Assembly: GCA_964455395.1 (NCBI GenBank)
Contig: CAYVWB010000054.1
Coordinates: 1 to 31,102 of the forward strand
Length of the DNA: 31,102 bases
Source of the DNA: CAYVWB01 sp964455395
GTDB lineage: Bacteria; Desulfobacterota; Desulfovibrionia; Desulfovibrionales; Desulfovibrionaceae
Direction: 5' to 3'
Made by a program: the position numbers and the translations under genes
Notes under the pieces: model-generated
The model's database searches: none
What the model was told of the DNA's origin: nothing
The model's input: the letters and a program-made list of their open reading frames with translations, nothing else
Shown: positions 7,600-16,063 of the stretch, in pieces
How the letters are laid out: every line of letters starts with the position of its first letter
Position numbering within the stretch: the stretch's first letter is position 1

Positions 7600-8260
7600 A
7601 TACGATGAAACGCTGCACATTTCACGCATTGAACAGTCCAAATTCTCGAACAAGAGTTCAAGAGGCTGTTGTCATGGTGGTGATGAATCCAGCGTGTGCT
7701 GACTTGAAGCAATGAATCCGAACGGATCATATCGATGACAGTGTCGTCCTGAGAAAAATGAAGATCAATGAGAGTCAATGGATGTCGATAGCCGGCTAGC
7801 CGCATCGTATAGCCCAAATAAGCTGTATCCGGGAATCGAGCAACATCGCCTGGAGAGTGAAACTGGCGCCGCAAGACGCCTCCTGGAATGTAGTCACGGA
7901 TGGCGCTGCATCGAGTGCATGCGATCTGGATAGCATGAACAAGGCGATGCACATCAGGCGCTCTCCAGAGGATGTTCCACCAGGCCAGGAAAGGGCAGGT
8001 AGACTCCCTGACGCTTGTGGTGGAGAGTCCTGATGACGAGAACGCGTCGCGGGACATACCGGAAGGCGTTCACGCCTTGCGCCGTGCCCTTTTGTATGCG
8101 GGCGCGTATTGTTTAAGCGGGATGATGCATGGGCCGTTGACCCGTTACGCGTCCCGGCGGGGAGAGGCCTCAAGCCGTTCCGGCGGACGGAAAAAGACGG
8201 GCAAGGACAAGCCCAGTAATTGGAGGCGCTTGCGAAGAGAGAGGGCGGGGAGCGTGAAGG
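7600..8260. other. 660-base stretch without a convincing gene, lower GC
   Basis: Between the transposase-like gene and the 3' end of tRNA-Met. The first 300 bases are clearly richer in A and T than the flanks. Open frames exist on the minus strand (178 and 126 codons) but lack ribosome binding sites, overlap one another and show no recognisable motif. A short stem AAGGCG/CGCCTT sits near 8063. A weak hairpin (GGGC/GCCC) followed by a T-run on the minus strand at 8191-8214 could help end the tRNA transcript. This looks like decayed or acquired DNA, but no source element can be named. Confidence 0.5.
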
Positions 8261-8336
8261 TGGTGGGCCTGGCAGGATTCGAACCTGCGACGTGCCGGTT
8301 ATGAGCCGGAGGCTCTGCCAACTGAGCTACAGGCCC
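8261..8336 (-). tRNA. tRNA-Met (anticodon CAT)
   Basis: 76 nt including an encoded CCA. The acceptor stem GGGCCTG/CAGGCCC is fully paired with discriminator A; the D arm GCTC/GAGC, the T arm GCAGG-TTCGAAT-CCTGC and a 5-nt variable loop are standard. The anticodon loop is CTCATAA, giving CAT. The outermost anticodon-stem pair is a T-C mismatch. The acceptor starts with a normal G-C pair, unlike initiator tRNA, so this is elongator methionine or the CAT isoleucine tRNA that is modified to lysidine; I favour methionine. Confidence 0.93.
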
Positions 8337-8359
8337 ACATCGTCGATGGGGAAGCGAAT

Positions 8360-8388
8360 CTTGTAGACGGCGCCGGCAGAGCTGTCAA
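8360..8388 (-). promoter_or_regulatory. Sigma-70 promoter of tRNA-Met
   Basis: On the minus strand, a perfect -35 TTGACA (8388-8383), a 17-base spacer and -10 TACAAG (8365-8360). The mature tRNA begins 24 bases after the -10 box, the usual distance for a tRNA leader. Confidence 0.65.
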
Positions 8389-8451
8389 ATGAAATGCGGG
8401 ACGCGCCGAGCGTTGGAGGCGAGGCCGTGCGAAGCGTCGCCACGCCGCCGC

Positions 8452-9360
8452 TCAGCTTGTCTCCATGTCCTTGCAGCGCTTCTTGACGTAGCCGATGGCC
8501 GCCTTCGCCGCCTTGGCGCCTTCGCCCACGGCCACGCTTATCTGCAGAAAGCCGCCCAAACAGTCCCCTGCGGCGAAGACCCCCGGGACATTGGTGGCCA
8601 TCTCGTCGTCCACCACGATGAACGCCCCTTTGCGCTCCACCCCCAGGGAGTAGGCGAAATCCAGGGAGGATGCCGCTCCCATGGCCACGAACAGGCCCTC
8701 GGCGTCCAGCGCGGCGCCGTCTTCCAAGAGGACGTGCTCCATGGCTGGCGCGCCTTCGATGCGTGTGACCTTGCCTTGCGAGAGGGGGATGTCCGCCTCG
8801 GCGAGCATGGCCCGACGCTGCTCGCTCATGGTGGGTTGCTTGCCCTGCGTGAGGATGGAGACATGCGGTGTGAACGCCGTGAGCTCCAAAGCCTGGTTGG
8901 CGGCGAAGTCTCCTTCGCCGAGCACCACCACGGGTCGGCCCCTGTAGAAGAAGCCGTCGCAGCTCACGCAGTAGGAGACGCCTTTGCCCTCGTAGTCCGC
9001 CAGGTTGTCCACCCCGGGGCGGATGCGCGCCACCCCCGTGGCGAGAATGACGGCGCATGCGCGCACATCGCCTGCTTCGCTTTTGACGACATAGAGGCCT
9101 TCCTCGTCCGGATGGATGGCGAGGACACGGTCGCAGCGCACCACCGCGCCGAAGCGTTCGGCTTGCCGCCGGCCGCGGGCCATGAGCTCCTTGCCGGAGA
9201 TGGTTTCCTCGAAGCCGAAGTAGTTGTCGATGTCGTAGTCGCCGGCGACCTTGGGCGCGCAGCCGAGCACCAGGGTGTTCAGACTGCCGCGGGCGGCGTA
9301 GATGGCGGCGGAAAGACCAGCAGGGCCGGCTCCGATGATGACGATATGGCGGGTTTCCAT
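8452..9360 (-). CDS. Thioredoxin reductase-like flavoprotein, atypical nucleotide site
   Basis: 302 residues. The FAD Rossmann motif IGAGPAGLSAA (9-19), the redox-active CVSC pair (Cys131, Cys134) followed by DGFF, and the C-terminal FAD motif VFAAGDCLGG give the thioredoxin reductase fold. The second nucleotide site is unusual: GEGDFAANQAL (148-158) replaces GGGxSAxEEA, and the HRRxxxR arginines that select NADPH are absent. Atypical reductases with changed electron donors have been described in Desulfovibrio vulgaris, and this may be one; NADH or ferredoxin may replace NADPH (inference). The ATG at 9360 has AAGGAG six bases upstream. It is followed 115 bases later by tRNA-Met. Confidence 0.88.
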   Translation of the reverse strand: METRHIVIIGAGPAGLSAAIYAARGSLNTLVLGCAPKVAGDYDIDNYFGFEETISGKELMARGRRQAERFGAVVRCDRVLAIHPDEEGLYVVKSEAGDVRACAVILATGVARIRPGVDNLADYEGKGVSYCVSCDGFFYRGRPVVVLGEGDFAANQALELTAFTPHVSILTQGKQPTMSEQRRAMLAEADIPLSQGKVTRIEGAPAMEHVLLEDGAALDAEGLFVAMGAASSLDFAYSLGVERKGAFIVVDDEMATNVPGVFAAGDCLGGFLQISVAVGEGAKAAKAAIGYVKKRCKDMETS

Positions 9361-9371
9361 GGAAGCTCCTT

Positions 9372-9405
9372 GTTACGCAGGCGAGTTACGCTGGCGAGTT
9401 GCGCC
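9372..9405. repeat. 13-bp tandem repeat upstream of the reductase gene
   Basis: Units start at 9372, 9385 and 9398: GTTACGCAGGCGA, GTTACGCTGGCGA and a partial GTTGCGCC. The repeats end one base or so from the AAGGAG site of the flavoprotein gene. They may be a regulatory site or simple slippage; nothing more can be read from them. Confidence 0.6.
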
Positions 9406-9447
9406 AGGGGGAAGCGCAGGCCGTAAGACGCGCCGCAGCAGGCGGGA

Positions 9448-10176
9448 TCAGTCCATGCCAAGCTGGGCGAGGAGGTCGTCCACGTCCGCTTGCGAGCTTT
9501 CGCGCTGAGGCCCCTTGAGCTGCGAGGCCTTGGCTTTCGACTCTCGCTTGATCTCCTCGAAGTCCTTGTCCGGCGCGTTCTCCCGGGCTTTCATGGTCAA
9601 CCCGGTGGAGACGTAGAGTTCGAACACGGTGGTCTCGATGGTCTTCAGCGCGTTGATGATCCGTTTGATGCGCTGCCCCGTGAGGTCCTGGAAGCTGAGC
9701 GCCGTCATGATGTGGGTGAGGTTCTCGCCGAGTTCGTCGTTGATCTCGATGAGGCGGTGGATGGACGGGTTGGATTTGCGCGTCTTGCGCAGCCCGGCGA
9801 GCAGCTCGTCGGCTTGGCTCTGCAGCGCCATGTGCTTCTCCACCACGTCCATGATGGACTCGGTGGCTTCCTCCGTGGTGGCGAGGATGTCATCGAGCTG
9901 CTGGGAGGCCTCGTTGAAGAGGGCGTCCGCCTTGCCGGAAGCGCTCGCCTGCTGCGAGGGTTTCGCGGCTTCGGCGATCTCCTTGTAGATGGTCTGCAGG
10001 CCGCCGTGCATGTCGTCGGTGAGGCGGCGGTAGAATTCGCTCTCCACCAGGGAGCGCGTCAGGTTGTCGCTCAGCTCGCGTTCCACGGTTTCCACGATGG
10101 TGGCGGTGATGCTTTCCACCACGCGTTGGGAGACTTTCTCGACGATGCGCTCCATGACCTCATTCTGGGAATACAC
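9448..10176 (-). CDS. cheZ: Chemotaxis protein phosphatase CheZ
   Basis: CheZ dephosphorylates CheY-P and so ends the flagellar motor signal. The protein is mostly helical with the conserved motif FQDLTGQRIKRI, where the glutamine is the catalytic residue of the family, and it ends in DDLLAQLGMD, the CheY-binding tail. I chose the GTG at 10176 because AGGAG lies nine bases upstream (242 residues); an in-frame ATG at 10227 would overlap the PilZ gene by 17 bases but has no ribosome binding site, and an ATG at 10155 is also possible. It follows the PilZ gene closely, so motility control genes are grouped here. Confidence 0.93.
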   Translation of the reverse strand: MYSQNEVMERIVEKVSQRVVESITATIVETVERELSDNLTRSLVESEFYRRLTDDMHGGLQTIYKEIAEAAKPSQQASASGKADALFNEASQQLDDILATTEEATESIMDVVEKHMALQSQADELLAGLRKTRKSNPSIHRLIEINDELGENLTHIMTALSFQDLTGQRIKRIINALKTIETTVFELYVSTGLTMKARENAPDKDFEEIKRESKAKASQLKGPQRESSQADVDDLLAQLGMD

Positions 10177-10210
10177 GGTACGGCGCTCCTGCTTGTGTTG
10201 TCGCTTGGCG

Positions 10211-10852
10211 TCATCCGTTGTTCGCATCGCCGGGGCCGCGTCGTTCGCGGATGGCGCGGCGTTCCTGTTGAAACACGAACTGGATGACGGCTTCCAGATC
10301 CTCTTCGCGAATGCGTGTGAACTCCAGCGCCAGAGCGTCGTCGTCGCGCTCGGGGGGCTTCACTTCGGCCACGGCGCCGGCCACGCGCAAGGGAAAGCGG
10401 GAAAGGAACAGCACCACTTCCACCGGCTCGCCGGGGCGCAGCGTGTGGAACGCTTCCGGCTCCACGGGCGTCACCAGCACACCCCCGCCGGAGACCTCCT
10501 GGGTTTCGGCGTGGATGGGGAACTCCGCAGCCAGGCGGTCACGGCTCGCCATGGCCACCAGGGCGTTCAGCTTGGCGTCCATGGCCGTGAGGAACTCCGT
10601 CACCTCCCGAGGCAACTTGCTGCCCACGAAGACGTTGCTCGTCTCGGGCAGAAGCAGACCGTCGTTGTAGCGGGGCGGCGCTTCCGGCGAGCGCATGGGG
10701 CGCAGGTACGCCTCCACACGAGCCGCCGCGCGGGCGAAGCTGCGCTTGTCATTGGAGTCAGGGGAGTCTGCGGAGCCACGGGAGACAGCAGCGTCACTGG
10801 AGATGTCGGCTTCCCGCGAGTCGGACGGATCATGTCGGCTGGAGTCGTTCAT
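10211..10852 (-). CDS. PilZ domain protein (cyclic di-GMP receptor candidate)
   Basis: 213 residues. A low-complexity, charged N-terminal segment (1-45) is followed by a linker region and a PilZ-like domain (about 95-200): RDRLAAEFPIHAETQEVSGGGVLV resembles the RxxxR plus (D/N)xSxxG cyclic di-GMP motif, although the arginines and the aspartate are partly replaced, so ligand binding is uncertain. The ATG at 10852 overlaps the stop of the NIL-ferredoxin gene (ATGA), so translation is coupled. Position between that gene and cheZ points to motility or surface control. Confidence 0.82.
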   Translation of the reverse strand: MNDSSRHDPSDSREADISSDAAVSRGSADSPDSNDKRSFARAAARVEAYLRPMRSPEAPPRYNDGLLLPETSNVFVGSKLPREVTEFLTAMDAKLNALVAMASRDRLAAEFPIHAETQEVSGGGVLVTPVEPEAFHTLRPGEPVEVVLFLSRFPLRVAGAVAEVKPPERDDDALALEFTRIREEDLEAVIQFVFQQERRAIRERRGPGDANNG

Positions 10853-11328
10853 CACCGTCGCGCAGGCTGGTTGTTGAGTTCGATGCGCATGGCTTTCACA
10901 GGACAAACCCGAGTGCACAGCCCGCACGCCGCGCACCGTTCCTGGTCGAAGCTCACGGAGCGGGTGTTCAGCTCCAAGGCCAGCGCGTCCTTGGGGCAGA
11001 CGGCCGTGCACACGCCACAGTGGACACACACGTCGTCGTCGCGGAAGACGCTCTGATCCGGGGAATCCAGCTTGACGTTGTGACTCTTGAGGTAGGAAAC
11101 AGCTTCCTTGTAGAGCGCTTCGTCGCCGAAGATTTCCACTGTGATGTAACCCTCGCGCCGCGGCGTGATGTCCGCGCGCAGGATGCTCACGCTCAAGTCG
11201 AAGAGACGCGCCAAGTTGCAGACCATGGGCGTGTTGGCCACTTCCGCTGGAAACGTGAGGTGGAGGATCTTGCGGAAGGCCTTGCGGGGCGCGGAGGCGT
11301 CTATGGGGGTGGCGGTGATGTCGTTCAT
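10852..11328 (-). CDS. NIL domain plus two [4Fe-4S] ferredoxin domains
   Basis: 158 residues. The N-terminal 75-80 residues form a NIL domain, a small ligand-binding fold found at the end of the methionine transporter MetN and in iron-sulfur proteins of homocysteine formation. Two ferredoxin motifs follow: Cys101, 104, 107, 111 and Cys132, 135, 138, 142, each CxxCxxCxxxCP, binding two [4Fe-4S] clusters. Related NIL-ferredoxins take part in sulfur transfer to homocysteine in sulfate reducers and methanogens. No strong ribosome binding site precedes the ATG. Its stop overlaps the start of the PilZ gene, which is an unexpected partner. Confidence 0.9.
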   Translation of the reverse strand: MNDITATPIDASAPRKAFRKILHLTFPAEVANTPMVCNLARLFDLSVSILRADITPRREGYITVEIFGDEALYKEAVSYLKSHNVKLDSPDQSVFRDDDVCVHCGVCTAVCPKDALALELNTRSVSFDQERCAACGLCTRVCPVKAMRIELNNQPARR

Positions 11329-11386
11329 GGGCGAGGTGGCGCCCCGGGGCGCAGCAGTCCCCGGAGCGCATGAGCAAACGTTGCGG

Positions 11387-12274
11387 TTATTGGGGATTTT
11401 TCAGGAAGTCCCGGGCGCGTTCGGCTTCGGGGGAGTCCGGAAAGCGGCGGATCAGCTCGTTGAGCTGCACTTTGCCGGCTTGTTCCTTGCCGATGGTGAT
11501 GAAGGAGACGCCTTGTTTCAGGAGCGCAGCCGGGAACTTGGGGCTGTCCGGGTGTTTGCCGATCACTTCCTGATAGCTCAAGATGGCCTGGGGGTACTTC
11601 TGCATCTGGTAGAAGGCTTCGCCTTTCCAGAACCGCGCATTGGATGCGAGCTCGTGGTCTGGGTTGGCTTGCAGGAAGTCATCCCACATCACTTGGGCGG
11701 TGTCGTAGTTGCGGGCGCGGAATTGCGCCAGAGCGTCGTCGTAGAGCGTGCGGGCGGGGTCCGCAGGTACGGCGACGGCAGTGGAATCCACGCCGGTGGC
11801 CGGTTGGTCGGGCGCGCCCAGTTCTTGCGCCTGGTCTTGCGTCATGCCGGCAGGCCCCGGCTGCGTGGTGTGCGTCGGCTGCTGAGGCTGCTGGTAGGGT
11901 TGCGGCGTGGGCTGCCCCGTCTGCATGGTCTGCCCCGGCTGCGGGGCCTGCGGCGGCTGCGGGGCCTGCGGCGGGGTTTGTCCGGGAAGGGCGGGAGCGC
12001 CAGGCGTCGCTTCGCTGTAGGGCTGCAGGGAATCCGGACCCGGTCGGGTGAAGCGCCGCTGCAGGTCGTCCATGCGGCCGCGGAGTCTGGCCAGCTCGCT
12101 GCGGATGGCGTCCAGCTCGGCGCTCAAGTTCGCCTGGTTGGGCCGGATCTGTTCCAGGCTGTCCAACCGTTGTTCATGCATGGAGACCTGTTGCTGCAGC
12201 GCGCTGTAGTCCTTCTGGGAAACGCACGATGTCGCCGTGAGCGCCAGAAGAGGAAGAATGAGAGCGCGTTTCAT
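11387..12274 (-). CDS. cpoB: Cell division coordinator / Tol-Pal associated TPR protein CpoB (YbgF)
   Basis: 295 residues. A signal peptide (MKRALILPLLALTATSC) ends in a possible lipoprotein cysteine at residue 17. A coiled coil follows (about 20-75, with heptad leucines), as in the trimerising N-terminus of YbgF, then a linker of about 80 residues rich in proline and glutamine, then three or more TPR repeats (RTLYDDALAQFRARNYDTA and onward). The ATG at 12274 has GAGG nine bases upstream; the longer frame to 12373 would hide the signal peptide. The usual tol-pal genes are not in the window. The protein acts in the periplasm in coupling envelope constriction. Confidence 0.9.
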   Translation of the reverse strand: MKRALILPLLALTATSCVSQKDYSALQQQVSMHEQRLDSLEQIRPNQANLSAELDAIRSELARLRGRMDDLQRRFTRPGPDSLQPYSEATPGAPALPGQTPPQAPQPPQAPQPGQTMQTGQPTPQPYQQPQQPTHTTQPGPAGMTQDQAQELGAPDQPATGVDSTAVAVPADPARTLYDDALAQFRARNYDTAQVMWDDFLQANPDHELASNARFWKGEAFYQMQKYPQAILSYQEVIGKHPDSPKFPAALLKQGVSFITIGKEQAGKVQLNELIRRFPDSPEAERARDFLKNPQ

Positions 12275-12314
12275 ATGCCAAACCTCGAAAAGGAAGCATG
12301 TTGGAGAAAAGCCT

Positions 12315-12524
12315 TCACGACGCGGGCTTCTTTGCGCGCTTGCGGCCCACCAGAAGGTAGGCGACGCCGCCAAGCACGGGGATGAAGACCCCGACGCCGA
12401 TCCAGGCGAGACGTTCCGCCGGCGTGGGGAACTCCCGATTGAAGGCGTGCCAAATAGACCATAGATTGGGCAGGATGGGAAGCGCCAAGAGGATGAGGAC
12501 CAGAATCCATTCAGTCGTCGTCAT
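12315..12524 (-). CDS. Small two-helix membrane protein, PLDc_N family
   Basis: 69 residues with two hydrophobic stretches (7-24 and 41-60) and a basic tail GRKRAKKPAS. The pattern (FIPVLGGVAYLLVGRKR) is that of the PLDc_N domain, the small membrane region found at the N-terminus of cardiolipin synthases and also as free-standing proteins of unknown role. The ATG at 12524 has AAGGAG six bases upstream. It lies between lspA and cpoB in the same direction, so it probably belongs to that operon of envelope genes. Confidence 0.85.
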   Translation of the reverse strand: MTTTEWILVLILLALPILPNLWSIWHAFNREFPTPAERLAWIGVGVFIPVLGGVAYLLVGRKRAKKPAS

Positions 12525-12582
12525 GCAGATCTCCTTGCTTCGCGTCGGCGCGCCTTGGCGGGCTGCGCGCGGATAAGGCCCG

Positions 12583-13065
12583 TCACCACCGTTCCCGCCC
12601 TGTGAGCATGAGCAGGATGAGGCCGACGACGCCCACGCTGATGGCGCTGTCCGCCACGTTGAAAGACGGCCAATGCCACGCGCCGACATAGACGTCCAGA
12701 AAATCCAGCACGCGGCCCATGCGCGCGCGGTCCACCAGATTCCCGGCCGCGCCGCCCAGCACAAGCCCCAGAAACGTCAGGCTGAACCGGTGCGACGCCG
12801 GCGTGCGCGCGATGAGCCACCCAAGAATGCCCATGGCGAAGACCGAGGCCCCCACGAAGAACCACCGCTGCCACCCCCCGGCGTCCGCCAGCAGGCTGAA
12901 CGCTGCGCCCTCGTTGTAGACGTGGATGAGGTCGAAGAACCCCGGAATGACCGTGACACGGCCGCTCCACGCCGGGATGGTCGAAGCGATCCACACTTTG
13001 GTGAGCTGGTCCAGCGCCAGCACGAACACGGCGGGGCACACGGCCCAGAGGAGACGGCGAGACAT
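12583..13065 (-). CDS. lspA: Lipoprotein signal peptidase (signal peptidase II)
   Basis: 160 residues with four transmembrane segments. The catalytic aspartates of this aspartyl protease are in NLVDR and in FNVAD, and the motif YNEGAAFSLL is conserved. LspA cuts the signal peptide from diacylated prolipoproteins in the inner membrane. The gene follows ileS at 85 bases, the common ileS-lspA arrangement. There is no recognisable Shine-Dalgarno before the ATG at 13065. Confidence 0.96.
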   Translation of the reverse strand: MSRRLLWAVCPAVFVLALDQLTKVWIASTIPAWSGRVTVIPGFFDLIHVYNEGAAFSLLADAGGWQRWFFVGASVFAMGILGWLIARTPASHRFSLTFLGLVLGGAAGNLVDRARMGRVLDFLDVYVGAWHWPSFNVADSAISVGVVGLILLMLTGRERW

Positions 13066-13097
13066 GATGAAGGATACGGCTCCTGCCTGCGTACGAC

Positions 13098-13132
13098 GCG
13101 TTCAGCCTCATAAAAGCTGAATGCATGAACGC
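13098..13132 (-). repeat. Overlapping inverted repeats between ileS and lspA
   Basis: TTCAGC (13101-13106) can pair with GCTGAA (13116-13121), and GCGTTCA (13098-13104) can pair with TGAACGC (13126-13132). The two pairings share bases and exclude each other. No T-run follows, so this is not a standard terminator; it may be an mRNA processing or stability structure. Confidence 0.4.
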
Positions 13133-13150
13133 ATGCGCATTTATTGATTG

Positions 13151-16036
13151 TCAAGCCTCGCCGCCAGCCGCCGTATGGCAGCGAGCGCACATCTGGCCCG
13201 CGGGGACTTCGCCGAGCGCTGCGCGATCCGCCACGTCCGAAGCGGTCTTCCAGCAGCGTTCACACTTGTCTCCCGCAGCCTGGCCCACGCCCACGCGCAG
13301 GTCCGGTCTGTCTTCAGGGGTGACGATCTCCAGCAGCGCCTCAGCCTCGGCTTCGGTCGGCGCCTCGTCCCAGGGTTTCAGCCATACCTCGGAGACGATG
13401 AAGGCTTCCTCCAGCACGGGGCGGCCAAGGGTCTTGAGCGTCTCCAGAAGTTCCGGCCGGGCGTAGAGGACGATGCGTGCGGAGAGGGAGTGGCCGATGG
13501 CCCCGGATTTGCGGTGCGGCTCGATGGCTTTCGTCACTGTCCCGCGGATGGCCACGAGCGTGTCGAAGGGATCGCGGACTTCTGGCGCAAGCGGCGGCGG
13601 AGTCTGGGGAGCCCGCATGGCGAAGACCGTGGGCAACGACGGGGGCAGAGCCTCCGGCAAAGCGGCCAAGGCTTCCTCCGCCGTGAAACTCATGATGGGC
13701 GCCATGTCGTGGAGCAGCCAGAGCAGCGCCGTGTAGAGCACCGTCTGCGCGGAGCGACGTTCGTGCGCATCCGCAGCGGAGGCGTACAGCCGGTCCTTCA
13801 GGCAGTCCAGGTAAAAAGCGGAGAGGTCCACCACGCAGGTCTCGTGCAGGGTGTGGAAGACCTTGTGGAATTCGTATTCGATGTAGGCTTGTCGGTTCTT
13901 CTCGTGACGGCGCGCAAAGAGCTCCAGGGCGTAGCGGTCCAGGGGCTGCAGCGCCTCCACGGGGACCAGCGTCTCCGGCGTGAGGTCGAAGATGTTGCCC
14001 AGCAAAAAGCGGCATGTGTTGCGGATGCGACGGTAGGCGTCCACGGTGCGGCTGAGGATCTCGTCCGAGATGCGGATGTCCTCGGTGTAGTCCACGCTGG
14101 CCACCCACATGCGCAGGATCTCCGCGCCGTGTTTGTCGATGATCTCCTGCGGCGCGATGACGTTGCCCACGGACTTGGACATCTTCTTGCCCTCGCCGTC
14201 CACCACGTAACCGTGGGTCAGTACGGCCTTGTAGGGCGCACGGCCCCGCGTGCCCACGGAGGCCAGCAGGGAGGAGTGGAACCAGCCGCGGTGCTGGTCC
14301 GAGCCTTCCAGATAGAGGTCCGCCGGGAAATCGCATTCGGGGCGTTTTTCCACCACGGCGGCGTAGCTGGTGCCGGAGTCGAACCACACATCGAGAATGT
14401 CCGTCTCCTTGGTCCAGGCGGCGCCGCCGCAGGCGCAGTCGCCGGGGGCGCCGGGCAGAGCCAGCAGTTCCTCCATGGAGGCTTCGAACCAGTAGTCGCA
14501 GCCGCGTTCGTGGGTTTCGAAGCGGTTGACCACTTCCTGCACCCAGGCGGCGCCGTTGTCCTGGTCGAACCACGCTTCGCCGCAGGCTTCGCAGCGCAGG
14601 GCGACGATGGGCACCCCCCAGGTCCGCTGGCGGGAGATGCACCAGTCCGGCCGGTTGGCGATCATGTTGTGGATGCGCTCGCGGCCCCAGGCGGGTATCC
14701 AGCGCACATCCTGTTCGATGGCGCGCAAGGCCTTGGCGCGCAGGTCGTTCTGCGTCATGCCGATGAACCACTGCGTGGTGGCGCGGAAGATGACGGGCTC
14801 CTTGCACCGCCAGCAGTGCGGGTAGGAGTGTGTCACCGTCTTTTGCGCCAACAGCCGCCCCCGTTCCGTGAGCAGCTCGATGACTCTAGGGTTGGCTTCC
14901 CAGACGTTCAAACCGGCCAGATGCTCCACGCTGGGGAGGAAGCGGCCGGCGTCGTCCATGGGGGAGAGCACCTCCAGGCCGTACTTCAGGCCGGTCTCGT
15001 AGTCTTCGCGGCCGTGGCCCGGCGCGGTGTGGACCAGTCCCGTGCCGGCGTCCAGGCTGACATAGTCGGCCAGCACCAGGGGGGCGTGGCGGTCATGAAA
15101 GGGATGCGTCGCCACCAAGCCTTCCAGCGCCTGCCCGTGCGCGCGGGCGATGATTTCCCACGTCTCCCAGCTGAAAAGTTCGGCGAGCTGCTCCACGAGC
15201 GCCGCCGCCACGATGTGGACCTGGCCTCCAGCGCGAACCGCAGCGTATTCCAGCTCGGGATGCGCGGCCACGGCCATGTTGTCCGGGATGGTCCAGGGAG
15301 TGGTGGTCCAGATGACGAAGGCGGCTTCGGCTGCGTCCACCCCGGGGAGGACTTCCCCCAGGCGCGCGTTGGCCTCGGCTGCAGCGTCCAGCGGAAACGC
15401 CACGTAGATGGAGGGCGAGGTGTGCGGCGCGTACTCCACTTCAGCTTCAGCGAGCGCCGTGGCGCAGGAAAGGCACCAGTGGATGGGCTTCTTGTGCCGG
15501 AAAACGCCACCAACAGCCATGAATTTGGCGAGCTCCCCGGCCGTGGCGGCTTCGTAAGCGGGGTGCATGGTCTGGTAGGGCTCGTCCCAGCGGCCCATGA
15601 CGCCGAGACGCTTGAACTCTTTCCGTTGAATATTCAGGAACTTGGCGGCATAGTCCCGGCAGCGCTTGCGCACGGCCAGAGGAGGCGGCTGCTTGCCTTT
15701 GGCCTTGAGCTCCGTGGCGACCTTGTGCTCGATGGGCAAGCCGTGGCAGTCCCATCCGGGCACGTACTGCGCCCGGTAGCCGGCCATGTTGCGCGACTTG
15801 ATGATGATGTCCTTGAGCACTTTGTTGAGCGCCGTGCCCAGGTGGATGTTGCCGTTGGCGTAGGGAGGGCCGTCGTGCAGGGTGAAAGCGCCGTGTTCGC
15901 CGGAGGCGTCCACCATCGCCTCGTAGGCGGCGGTCTCTTCCCAGCGCTTGAGCATGGCGGGCTCGCGCTGGGTGAGGTTGGCCTTCATGGGAAAGGAGGT
16001 CTTGGGCAGGTGCAAAGTCTTCTTGTAGTCGCTCAT
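13151..16036 (-). CDS. ileS: Isoleucyl-tRNA synthetase
   Basis: 961 residues from the ATG at 16036 (MSDYKKTLHLPKT), the usual N-terminus; a frame extension to 16177 consists of repeat-derived sequence and is unlikely to be translated. The class I signature HLGT is at 65-68 in the PYANGNIHLGTAL segment and KMSKS at 618-622. The editing domain lies between them, and the C-terminal zinc site is visible as CERCWK and CARCH. It charges tRNA-Ile with isoleucine and edits valine. There is no strong Shine-Dalgarno at the chosen start. Confidence 0.98.
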   Translation of the reverse strand: MSDYKKTLHLPKTSFPMKANLTQREPAMLKRWEETAAYEAMVDASGEHGAFTLHDGPPYANGNIHLGTALNKVLKDIIIKSRNMAGYRAQYVPGWDCHGLPIEHKVATELKAKGKQPPPLAVRKRCRDYAAKFLNIQRKEFKRLGVMGRWDEPYQTMHPAYEAATAGELAKFMAVGGVFRHKKPIHWCLSCATALAEAEVEYAPHTSPSIYVAFPLDAAAEANARLGEVLPGVDAAEAAFVIWTTTPWTIPDNMAVAAHPELEYAAVRAGGQVHIVAAALVEQLAELFSWETWEIIARAHGQALEGLVATHPFHDRHAPLVLADYVSLDAGTGLVHTAPGHGREDYETGLKYGLEVLSPMDDAGRFLPSVEHLAGLNVWEANPRVIELLTERGRLLAQKTVTHSYPHCWRCKEPVIFRATTQWFIGMTQNDLRAKALRAIEQDVRWIPAWGRERIHNMIANRPDWCISRQRTWGVPIVALRCEACGEAWFDQDNGAAWVQEVVNRFETHERGCDYWFEASMEELLALPGAPGDCACGGAAWTKETDILDVWFDSGTSYAAVVEKRPECDFPADLYLEGSDQHRGWFHSSLLASVGTRGRAPYKAVLTHGYVVDGEGKKMSKSVGNVIAPQEIIDKHGAEILRMWVASVDYTEDIRISDEILSRTVDAYRRIRNTCRFLLGNIFDLTPETLVPVEALQPLDRYALELFARRHEKNRQAYIEYEFHKVFHTLHETCVVDLSAFYLDCLKDRLYASAADAHERRSAQTVLYTALLWLLHDMAPIMSFTAEEALAALPEALPPSLPTVFAMRAPQTPPPLAPEVRDPFDTLVAIRGTVTKAIEPHRKSGAIGHSLSARIVLYARPELLETLKTLGRPVLEEAFIVSEVWLKPWDEAPTEAEAEALLEIVTPEDRPDLRVGVGQAAGDKCERCWKTASDVADRAALGEVPAGQMCARCHTAAGGEA

Positions 16037-16063
16037 GAGGGGGACTCGAAAGGGTCGCGTGGG

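Noticed and set aside
7524..8057. 178-codon minus-strand frame overlapping the transposase-like gene
   Set aside because: No Shine-Dalgarno, odd composition rich in histidine, serine and arginine, no recognisable motif.
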